40,497 nt of DNA, from NCBI GenBank assembly GCA_020845495.1, contig JADLFM010000057.1:1-40497 (forward strand), in the 5' to 3' direction. Made by a program: the position numbers and the translations under genes. Below the pieces are notes generated by a model. The model saw only the letters and a program-made list of their open reading frames with translations, was not told the DNA's origin and searched no databases. The stretch comes from Chloroflexota bacterium. Lineage in GTDB: Bacteria > Chloroflexota > UBA6077 > JACCZL01. Positions 24,788 through 31,257 of this stretch are shown one piece after another. Each line of letters starts with the position of its first letter. Position 1 is the first letter of the stretch.

Positions 24788-25384
24788 CTAGACGACGATG
24801 ATGCCGATCTCGCGCGCCAGATCCTCGAACTGTTGGCGCGTGACGATCGTGCCCGTCAGATCGTGCTTGCGGATGTTCCAGCCGGTGAGGGTGGCGCCGC
24901 GCAAGTCGGTCTGCGCGAACTTCGCCTCACGAAACTCGAGGTTCGATAGATCGGCGTCCACGAATGACACCTTCTCGAGGTTCGCAAGCGACAGGTCAGC
25001 CTCCACGAGCAGGCAGCGAGTGAAATCGGCGTTCGCGAGGTCGAGTCCGCGAAAGTTGCTGTAGGTCAGGTTGCAGCCGCGAAAGGCCACGGCGGTGATG
25101 TCCTCGACCTCCGTGAAATCGACCCCGAGCAGTTTGCACTTTTCAAACTCAGCGGAGAACAGCCGGGCGCCGCGCACGCGCGCGTTGGCAAGGTTGCAGG
25201 CGCGGAACTGGGCGGCATTCAATCGGGCGCCGGTGAAGTCAGCATTCTCGAACGAGCACTCGACGAACGTGCATTCCTTGAGGCTCGCTTTTTCGAACGA
25301 GAGGCCGTCGAACACTGTGCGCTCGAACCGGTCGCCCTCGCAGATGGTACCGACGTCGTCTTGCGAGAAGACCCTCGTCCTCAT
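24788..25384 (-). CDS. Pentapeptide-repeat protein
   Basis: The 198-residue protein consists almost wholly of A(D/N)Lxx-type pentapeptides, for example CSFENADFTGARLNAAQF, SNFRGLDLANADFTRCLL and DLSNLEFREAKFAQTDLRG. These predict a right-handed quadrilateral beta-helix. Some repeats carry cysteine where alanine is usual (ECTFVECSF, KCKLLGVDF). It has no signal peptide or membrane segment, so it should be cytosolic. Characterised relatives mimic DNA and protect DNA gyrase (Qnr, MfpA), but many have unknown roles, and I see no feature that proves a gyrase link. The start is ATG 25384 (GTG 25387 directly precedes it) with a weak ribosome-binding site. Confidence 0.9.
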   Translation of the reverse strand: MRTRVFSQDDVGTICEGDRFERTVFDGLSFEKASLKECTFVECSFENADFTGARLNAAQFRACNLANARVRGARLFSAEFEKCKLLGVDFTEVEDITAVAFRGCNLTYSNFRGLDLANADFTRCLLVEADLSLANLEKVSFVDADLSNLEFREAKFAQTDLRGATLTGWNIRKHDLTGTIVTRQQFEDLAREIGIIVV

Positions 25385-25538
25385 CACACCATCTTTCGCG
25401 CCGAATACTGGGGCACCAGATACCGGGGGGCACTGAAGCGTGCATGCGGATCTCACGGGGAGTGTCACCTGCCAATCCGCGGCCCGCTGATGCCGCGGCC
25501 CGGACTGGCAGGCGTCTGGGTATCGGGGTCGGCAGCCG

Positions 25539-26027
25539 TCAGCCGGCGCGGGATGGGACGCCTGAGGCGGCACTGGCCCGGAACGCCTCGACGATGCGAA
25601 CGACCTCGGCCTCGTCGACGTGGACGGTGCCCTCGGCGGCCTGCCGGCTCAGGTCGAACAGGGCGAACGCCTTGGCGCCGTTCGGGGTCTCGCGGTACCT
25701 GGGGACCATGTGGCAGTGGAAGTGCGGAAAACTCTCGCCCATCGCCGCCGTGTAGATTCGCAGCGCGCCAGTGATCTCGCGCAAAAGTCCCTCGAAGTGG
25801 CGGAGCGTCGGCCCGAAACTCTGGGCTTCCGTGTCGTCGAACTCGGCCGGCTCGGGGACGTGGCGGCGGGTCTGGAGGGTCAGCCAGCCGGCCACGCCGT
25901 ACGGCGGCGCGCTGTGCCGTACGACCCACAGGTCATCCTGGTACAGCAGGCCGTGGGGCACGGCGAGGGCGCCGCTGCTCACGGCACAGATCCGGCACTC
26001 GGGGGCGCTCTGATGGTCGGGCGTCAC
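25539..26027 (-). CDS. HIT family protein
   Basis: The 162-residue protein has the histidine-triad motif HFHCHMV with H104, H106 and H108, preceded by the nucleotide-binding PPYGVAGWLTLQTRRHVPEP strand-loop. A CRIC pair (C13, C16) near the N-terminus resembles the zinc-binding cysteines of Fhit/Hint-type proteins. HIT enzymes hydrolyse or transfer nucleoside monophosphates linked to phosphates, amines or sulphates. The start is GTG 26027, with AGGAG seven bases upstream. A heptanucleotide array starts 21 bp before the start codon and so lies in the promoter or leader region. Confidence 0.88.
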   Translation of the reverse strand: MTPDHQSAPECRICAVSSGALAVPHGLLYQDDLWVVRHSAPPYGVAGWLTLQTRRHVPEPAEFDDTEAQSFGPTLRHFEGLLREITGALRIYTAAMGESFPHFHCHMVPRYRETPNGAKAFALFDLSRQAAEGTVHVDEAEVVRIVEAFRASAASGVPSRAG

Positions 26028-26048
26028 ACTCACTCTCCTGATGACATC

Positions 26049-26111
26049 GAGTTTGGAGGTTCGAAGCTGGAGGTTTGGGGCTGGGGGTTTGGGGTTAGAG
26101 GTTCGGGCGTG
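26049..26111. repeat. Heptanucleotide tandem array, nine units
   Basis: Nine 7-mers in strict phase fit G-R-R-G-B-T-N and include GAGTTTG, GAGGTTC (twice), GGGGTTT and GGGGTTA. The units differ from the GAGTGGC family at 6466 but share the period, the G-rich start of each unit and the position beside a gene end. From 26112 to about 26450 I see no gene or element. Confidence 0.85.
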
Positions 26112-26458
26112 CCCCCACGGGCGGCGCTCGCCAGGAGCGGCACGTATGCTCGCCAGGATAGCCATTCGTATCAGCACCGCCATTCCTGGTGAAGCGGCAC
26201 GCCCTACAGCACCGCGCAGGTCGACAGGATACGCCTGCCACGCCGAGGCAGTTGCGCCTGCGCAGACAGTTGTACCCCACAAGGTCATGTGTGCCCCGCA
26301 CGGCGCTCTCGGCCCGGCGAGACCGGGTCGAGGTACGGGCTCGGTGCGGCGGCGCGACAGGATGTGGCGCCGCGTGGGCCAGGTACAGAGGACGGAAGCG
26401 CGGCCGGGCACTGGTGGAGGCGGGGGTGCGGGTGAAGGGTAGTACCAGGTACACGCCC

Positions 26459-26487
26459 TTGACCGATCGCCGGAGGGGGCGTATGCT
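26459..26487 (+). promoter_or_regulatory. Sigma-A-type promoter of the sigma-factor operon
   Basis: TTGACC (26459-26464, 5 of 6 to consensus) and TATGCT (26482-26487) are separated by exactly 17 bp. Transcription is expected to start near 26494, within the segment that carries the LexA-like box, and about 35 bp before the first gene. Confidence 0.65.
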
Positions 26488-26499
26488 GCCAATGGAATA

Positions 26500-26511
26500 G
26501 AACATTTGTTC
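26500..26511. promoter_or_regulatory. LexA-box-like operator
   Basis: GAACATTTGTTC, flanked by A and G, matches the Gram-positive LexA box (CGAAC-N4-GTTCG type) at both half-sites, with 9 of 10 specified positions. It lies at about +6 to +17 relative to the predicted transcription start, an ordinary operator position. LexA control is inferred from motif and placement. Confidence 0.65.
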
Positions 26512-26528
26512 GAATACGGAGGTAGGTT

Positions 26529-27062
26529 GTGACCGCTCCTGTCGTCGATACCCCCGGACGCGCGGCCCGGCGGCCCCGAACGCCTCGCATCTCCACATCG
26601 TCAGCCGCACCACCTGTCCGTACCCAGAAGCCTCCGCCGGAGAGCCGAGCCGGGGGGCCAACGGTACGGCTGGAAGTCAGGCGCGGCAGCAGGTCGAACG
26701 TCAGCGCCGAAGCCGAACTGGCGTCCGCTTGTGCTACCCCTCCGGACGAACCGGTTGGCTCGGGCGCGCAGGGAGGCTCGGACGAGCATGCCAGCCGGCC
26801 ACTCGACACGACGGCTGTAGCTGGCATCGAAGGGCTAGCCCAGGAGACGGCGATGCTCCGCGCCGCGATCCGACGCCTTGCCGAGGGCGGAGATGCCGGC
26901 CGCGACGTGCGCATTCTCGCCGAGCTACGCCATCAAGTCGGGGCGCTCTGCACGGCGCTCAAGACCCAGCACGATCTCCAGGGGAGCCTGGCCGACGACC
27001 TGTCGACCGAGCTTGCGCGCGCGCTCGAAGAGCTTGGCGACACCGTGGGGGTGCCGCGATGA
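26529..27062 (+). CDS. Unknown coiled-coil protein, first gene of LexA-box operon
   Basis: The 177-residue protein is not assigned to a named family. Residues 1-95 are disordered and rich in P, R, A, S and T. Residues 100-177 form a leucine-patterned helical region (EGLAQETAMLRAAIRRLAEGG, then an L-x-x-x-L-x-x-x pattern to ELARALEELGDTV), which should make a helical bundle or coiled coil. GTG 26529 has GGAGG six bases upstream. The stop overlaps the start of the next gene (ATGA at 27059-27062), so the two are translationally coupled. The arrangement suggests a partner or regulator of the sigma factor encoded two genes on, or part of a membrane complex with the next protein. Confidence 0.75.
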   Translation: MTAPVVDTPGRAARRPRTPRISTSSAAPPVRTQKPPPESRAGGPTVRLEVRRGSRSNVSAEAELASACATPPDEPVGSGAQGGSDEHASRPLDTTAVAGIEGLAQETAMLRAAIRRLAEGGDAGRDVRILAELRHQVGALCTALKTQHDLQGSLADDLSTELARALEELGDTVGVPR

Positions 27063-27418
27063 GCGGACAGTATCGATTCGAGGCGGAGCAGGGCGGGCGG
27101 CGGCGCGAGGGAGCGCGTCATGAGGGGCCGGGCGCCCTGGCACGGGCGCTCGAACGGTGGCGGCGCGCCCTGCCGGCCGAGCGGGCCGCCTCAGGCGAAG
27201 GGCGCGGCCTACCGGCCAGCGTGAGCGAGCTTGCCCGCCGCCTGGACGACAGTGGCTGCGCCTACGGCCGGGTCAGCGCGGCGCGCCTGGAGCACCTGAC
27301 GCGGGCGTACGAGCGCCTCGAGACCAAGTTGAACGCCGTCCTGATGGCGGCGACGGGGACATTCCTGAGCACCCTGGCCGGCTTGCTCCTGTACTACGTC
27401 CGGGGGGCAGGGCATTGA
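27059..27418 (+). CDS. Small protein with C-terminal membrane helix (holin/XhlA-like layout)
   Basis: The 119-residue protein has a charged N-terminal half and a short coiled coil (RLEHLTRAYERLETKLNAVL). A single membrane-spanning segment of about 20 residues follows (MAATGTFLSTLAGLLLYYV), with a very short tail RGAGH. This coiled-coil-then-helix layout resembles small phage or bacteriocin accessory proteins such as XhlA, but the likeness is one of architecture, not of proven homology. An anti-sigma role is another option, since it lies between an ATGA overlap upstream and the TTG start of a sigma factor downstream. It is expected in the cytoplasmic membrane with its N-terminus in the cytosol. 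Confidence 0.75.
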   Translation: MSGQYRFEAEQGGRRREGARHEGPGALARALERWRRALPAERAASGEGRGLPASVSELARRLDDSGCAYGRVSAARLEHLTRAYERLETKLNAVLMAATGTFLSTLAGLLLYYVRGAGH

Positions 27419-28605
27419 GCCAGCGGAGGCCGATCGACGTTCGAGATGCCCGCCGGCCGGCCCGCCCGCCAGCACAGCCGGCTGAGAGCGAAGCTGCCGA
27501 TGAGCCGGAGGGGCGTGGCGATACGCTCAGAGAGGTCAGCGGCTCGTTGGCGGGCGACTCGTTGGCGATGGGCGGCCTGGCGGGCGACTCGTTGGCGATG
27601 GGCGGCCTGGCGGGCGACGCGTTGGCGGGCGGCTCGTTGGCGGGCGGGTCGTTGGCAGGCGACTCGTTGACGATAGACGGTGTCGCGGCGGACGATCTGG
27701 CGGCGGACGATCTGGCGGCGGAGGACGCGCAGATCACCGCCACTGCCAACGATCTGGCCCGCGCCTACCAGGCCGGGCGGACCGAGGCACTCGCCGAGTT
27801 GTTCGACCTGCTGCGCCCGCTGCTCCAGTACCCGCTTGGGAGGTACGGGCACGGGCGGCGCGGGCTCCCTTCGGCGCTCGACATGGACGACCTCCAGCAG
27901 CAAAGCTGGCTCATTCTCGACGGCCTCGCCCGGCGCTGGGATCCGGCTGTCGGCGACTTCCCGGCCTATATCCGACGGGCGTTCGCCTGGGAGCTCTGGC
28001 GGTACGTTCGGTCGCTCTCGCCGAGCCGGCGGGCTAGAGCCGTCCGGGTGGACAACGTCCAGCATGACGACCTCCTCGAGCGGCTAGGCGAGCAAGCTGG
28101 CGCGGATGGGCGCGCCTGGGACGACGATCTGATCGTGACCGAACTGCTGGCGGAGCTCGATCCTGTAGCGCGCTGGACGCTGCTGCTCCACATCCTCGAG
28201 GATCGAGCGCTCGACGATGTTGCCCGGGCGCTCGAACTGACCCAGGCGACCGCCTACCAGACCTACCGGCGGGCGCTCGATTGGCTGCGGCTGCGGGCCG
28301 ACCTGGACATGGACCCGGACGACGCCCTCGCACGCGAGCCAACTGGCCGGCCGGCCATCGAGCGGCTCGTGGAGGCGCTGCACGCCGGCGCGGGGCCAGG
28401 CCGTCGGCTGCCGGGCCGAGCTTCAGTCTGTGCGGCGGCGAAGCTCTCGGAAGTCCGCTTCGCCCGACTGATGGGGCTCCTCATCGAGCTCGGGTGTGTG
28501 GAGGGACGGTCGGCGCGCAAGCCGGGTCGACTGATCCACACGACGCCGGCCGAGACGCTCACCCACCTGCGGCACGCAACGGCGCGCATCGCCGCCGAGG
28601 TATGA
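27415..28605 (+). CDS. Sigma-70-family sigma factor with pentad repeats and winged-helix-like C-terminus
   Basis: The 396-residue product starts at TTG 27415, which overlaps the TGA of the preceding gene, with GGGGGGCAGGG just upstream. Residues 42-103 are twelve five-residue units of the GDSLA/MGGLA/ADDLA type. Region sigma2 spans about 106-215: DMDDLQQQSWLILDGLARRWDP and FPAYIRRAFAWELWRYVRS, the usual -10-recognition helix. Region sigma4 spans about 240-290 (LAELDPVARWTLLLHILEDRAL, then DVARALELTQATAYQTYRRAL). The last 100 residues add a winged-helix-like domain (KLSEVRFARLMGLLIELGCVEGR). Ordinary ECF sigma factors are about 170-200 residues, so both ends are extra. The upstream LexA box suggests DNA-damage control; its target promoters are unknown. 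Confidence 0.85.
   Translation: MSQRRPIDVRDARRPARPPAQPAESEAADEPEGRGDTLREVSGSLAGDSLAMGGLAGDSLAMGGLAGDALAGGSLAGGSLAGDSLTIDGVAADDLAADDLAAEDAQITATANDLARAYQAGRTEALAELFDLLRPLLQYPLGRYGHGRRGLPSALDMDDLQQQSWLILDGLARRWDPAVGDFPAYIRRAFAWELWRYVRSLSPSRRARAVRVDNVQHDDLLERLGEQAGADGRAWDDDLIVTELLAELDPVARWTLLLHILEDRALDDVARALELTQATAYQTYRRALDWLRLRADLDMDPDDALAREPTGRPAIERLVEALHAGAGPGRRLPGRASVCAAAKLSEVRFARLMGLLIELGCVEGRSARKPGRLIHTTPAETLTHLRHATARIAAEV
27538..27723 (+). repeat. 15-bp in-frame repeats (pentapeptide units) in the sigma-factor gene
   Basis: About twelve 15-bp units built on GGCGACTCGTTGGCG lie in frame near the 5' end, and a 30-bp higher unit (GDSLAMGGLA) is repeated exactly twice. Gain or loss of units would change protein length without shifting the frame. 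Confidence 0.85.
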
Positions 28606-28738
28606 GGCTAGCCCTACGTGCGAAACGCGTGGCAGCACGCTGGCCGCCCCGCGTCAGGCGGCAGACGTCATGGACAGGCGGCGGGCGGCATGGGCGGCTG
28701 CACCCCACCGCCCTGCCCACGCCTCCACTGGTGCTTCG

Positions 28739-29428
28739 TCAGCCGCCGAGCGGGTCGAGCAAGGGCAGCACCCGATCGAGCCGTGTGATTCGGTGGTCGA
28801 AGCGGCTGCTCGTGCCGTAGTCGCCGCTCTGGTGCGCCTGCTCGATCTTGACGGCGACCATTCCAAGATCCCTGGCAGCGTCAAGTTCGGTGAAGGCACC
28901 GTCGGCCACGAACATGCAAGCGGCTGGCTCGACGCCCAGGGAGCGGCACGCATGCTCGAAGATCGCGGGGTCCGGCTTCGCGACGCCGACCTCGTAGGAG
29001 AGTACGAGCGCTTCGAAGGAGTCGGCCAGCCCAATCCGCCGAACGACCTCGCCGGCCTGCGCTGAGCAGTTGCTGACCAGTCCGCGCTGGTACCCGCGTG
29101 CGCCAAGCTCGGCGAGGAGCGGCAGCGCCTCCGGATAGAGCGTGACGGCCGAGGCCCAGCCGGCCGCCTCGACCTCGGCCAACTCAACGACGAGCGCGGG
29201 TGACGGATCGACGCCAAGCTGACCGAGCATCACCCGAATCTCGTCCTCCAGGCCGCCGAGCTTGCCGAGCATCCGATCGAGGACGTTGGCGTGCCAGAGG
29301 GCGGCCCATGCGTCCGGATCGACGCTCGCGCGTACTGCGAGTTTGTGGCGCGTCTCACGGACGGCCGCGGGTGTCAGGTAGAGGAGCGTGTCGTACAGAT
29401 CGAAGAGGACGGCGCGAATCCTCGTCAT
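28739..29428 (-). CDS. HAD family hydrolase
   Basis: The 229-residue protein starts MTRIRAVLFDLYDTLLYL. The nucleophile is D10, and position +2 is tyrosine (D-L-Y-D-T), as in haloacid-dehalogenase-type members rather than the D-x-D of most phosphatases. Motif II is SNCSAQ, the lysine lies in GVAKPDPAIFEHA, and motif III is VADGAFTELDAA. A helical cap lies between residues 20 and 95. It is cytosolic; the substrate is unknown. The ATG overlaps the stop of the upstream AIR-synthase gene (ATGA at 29425-29428), so the two are translated together. Confidence 0.9.
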   Translation of the reverse strand: MTRIRAVLFDLYDTLLYLTPAAVRETRHKLAVRASVDPDAWAALWHANVLDRMLGKLGGLEDEIRVMLGQLGVDPSPALVVELAEVEAAGWASAVTLYPEALPLLAELGARGYQRGLVSNCSAQAGEVVRRIGLADSFEALVLSYEVGVAKPDPAIFEHACRSLGVEPAACMFVADGAFTELDAARDLGMVAVKIEQAHQSGDYGTSSRFDHRITRLDRVLPLLDPLGG

Positions 29429-30438
29429 CGCGTCTCTCCGGGTGGCGCGTACGCTTCGAGGATGCGCCAGAGTTCGTCGCGAACGACCGGCCCAGCCTCG
29501 ACCGGGCGCCCGTTGACCATCACCCACCGTCCGTCCTCGGTGACCCGGCCAATCGGCGCGACCGGGATGCCGCGCTCGCGGAGCCCCGTCAGCAGCCGTC
29601 CCGGCTCCGGGCAGGCGATCAGCAGCGCGCCACTCGAGATCAGCCGGAGCACGTCCGCCCCAAAGACGGTGCACACCGCGCGGGTTTCCTCCCGCACGGG
29701 AACGGCGCTCGCGTCGACCTCGAAGCCGACGCCGGATGCCTCGGCCAGTTCCCAGAGCGCGCCGAGCACCCCGCCTTCGGTCGGATCGTGGAGGGCAGTC
29801 GCTCCAAGCTCGGCGGCAAGCACCCCTTCCGGCACGACGCTCAGTTCCTGGGTGAACGTCTGGGCGCGGGCAATCGTCGCTGGATCGAGCCGCCCACGCA
29901 AGACCGACTCCAGATCGGTCGCCAGGATCGCCGTGCCTTCTAGTGCGGCCGCCTTGGTCAACAAGAGCGTATCGCCGGGGCGGGCGCCGCTCGACGCGAC
30001 GACGCGGTCCCGCCGCGCCCGCCCCACCGACGTCATCGCGACGATGGGCGCGGTCACGCTGGCGGCGACCTCAGTGTGCCCGCCGAGCACCTCGATGCCC
30101 AACTCGCGGGCCGCCCGGTCGATATCCTCCATCATCCGAGCGACGTCCGCCTCGTCAGATGTTGGGGGGAAGATCAGGGTGGCGAGCACGCCGACCGGCC
30201 GAGCGCCCATCGCGGCGATGTCGTTGCAGGAGACGTGGACGGCGTACCAGCCGGCCCCGGCACCGGCACCCGTGATCGGGTCCGACGACAGCACGCAGAC
30301 CTCATCGCCGAACGCGACGGCCGTCGCGTCCTCGCCGATGCGAGCGTGAATGACGACGTCTGAGCGGCGCGTCCCCAGCCGATCCAGGACGAGCCGCTGG
30401 AGCGTGGACGGATCGAGCTTGCCGGTTCTCAGCCCCAC
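29425..30438 (-). CDS. AIR synthase-related protein (HypE/PurM/ThiL superfamily)
   Basis: The product (about 337 residues) has the PurM fold signature: LRTGKLDPSTLQRLVLDRLG, IGEDATAVAFGDEVCVLSSDPITG (ATP/magnesium-binding GEDA loop), HVSCNDIAAMGARPVGVLATL and HDPTEGGVLGALWELAEASG. It most resembles the 'AIR synthase family' relatives of HypE. It lacks the C-terminal PRxC cysteine that HypE needs for cyanide-ligand synthesis (it ends EAYAPPGETR), and no hydrogenase genes are near. It probably makes or uses a phosphate-activated small molecule. GTG 30438 follows CAGGGGG; the frame is open to ATG 30525, which would add 29 low-complexity residues. Coupling to the HAD hydrolase suggests the two act on one metabolite. 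Confidence 0.83.
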   Translation of the reverse strand: MGLRTGKLDPSTLQRLVLDRLGTRRSDVVIHARIGEDATAVAFGDEVCVLSSDPITGAGAGAGWYAVHVSCNDIAAMGARPVGVLATLIFPPTSDEADVARMMEDIDRAARELGIEVLGGHTEVAASVTAPIVAMTSVGRARRDRVVASSGARPGDTLLLTKAAALEGTAILATDLESVLRGRLDPATIARAQTFTQELSVVPEGVLAAELGATALHDPTEGGVLGALWELAEASGVGFEVDASAVPVREETRAVCTVFGADVLRLISSGALLIACPEPGRLLTGLRERGIPVAPIGRVTEDGRWVMVNGRPVEAGPVVRDELWRILEAYAPPGETR

Positions 30439-31257
30439 CGCCGCCCCCTGCCGGTCGCTTGCCCGCACATCATCGCTCCGTTCCTCCACGACACTGTCGC
30501 TCTCTGCCCCTCTCGTTGCTCGCATAGTACGGGAATCGTCGCGGCGGCTGGCCGGTTGACGGCCAGATCAAGTGTTGACGAGACCGGCGAAAGGTGAGAC
30601 CGGCGAGCAACAGGGGGGGCACCGCGTCACGCCAATCGGTCGGAAGCGTTCAGGACGAGCGGGATACCGCGGGCCGCGCGCCCACGCCCGTTGTCGAGAT
30701 GGAAAGCAGCCGTCTGAGGCGCCCCCCTCGATCTGCGCAATGACGCGCACACATCACGTTGCTCCTCTCCTGAAGCAGCGGCGCCGCGAGCGGCGAGCAG
30801 GCGTTCCATTCTTACAAAGATGTGTCAAGGGCGGCAGGACTTGTGTGTGCCCTCCGAATTCGCTACATTGAACGCTACTCCTGCATTCAGCGCGGGCCGA
30901 CCTGGCGCGCGCGAGCGAGGAGACTGGCACCGCGGTCGGGTGTGAGAGGCGGGGAATGTGGAGCCCCGCGATGCGCGCCTCCAGAGCGTACGAGCGTAGC
31001 CGTATGCCACTTCGCCCCGGCGTCGTGTATACGCCCAGGCTGCCCACAGGGTTCGTCGACATGGCACACCTGGCCGTTCCGGGCGCGACGAGCGTAGGGT
31101 GACCGGCGAGAATTGCCCTGGCTGAGCCGCCAGAGATGCCTCACCAGTCCTCGTCGCCTGCCCAGAGCGGACCCGGTGATGGTGGGTACCCTCCTGGCAT
31201 TCGAACGGTAGGCGGCGCTCGCCTGCGCCCGGTCAGGGAGTTAGAAAGCCAGACACT
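30439..31257. other. Long divergent intergenic region
   Basis: About 0.8 kb separates the AIR-synthase gene (minus) from the cyclase gene (plus). I see a short hairpin at 30548-30566 (CTGGCCG, 5-nt loop, CGGCCAG), a repeated GAGACCGGCGA (30580s-30610) and a candidate promoter at 30841-30869. Several open frames exist, but none has a credible start or family likeness. The length would allow a small RNA or a riboregulated leader; I cannot support one. Confidence 0.4.
30841..30869 (+). promoter_or_regulatory. Candidate promoter upstream of the cyclase operon
   Basis: TTGTGT and TACATT are separated by 17 bp and point to the cyclase gene, leaving a leader of about 380 bases. The motif quality is modest. 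Confidence 0.3.

Noticed and set aside
23631..24791. Plus-strand open frame of 386 codons
   Set aside because: It lies wholly antisense to the glycogen phosphorylase 5' half and shows no domain of its own.
27538..27723. Sigma-factor repeats considered as a true pentapeptide-repeat beta-helix
   Set aside because: The central Leu/Val every five residues fits, but the i-2 Ala and i-1 Asp/Asn positions are mostly Gly or Ser, and twelve units are few. A flexible low-complexity linker is more likely.
26529..28605. The sigma operon considered as part of a prophage
   Set aside because: No integrase, terminase, capsid, tail or attachment sites are seen on either side; the flanking genes are ordinary chromosomal enzymes.
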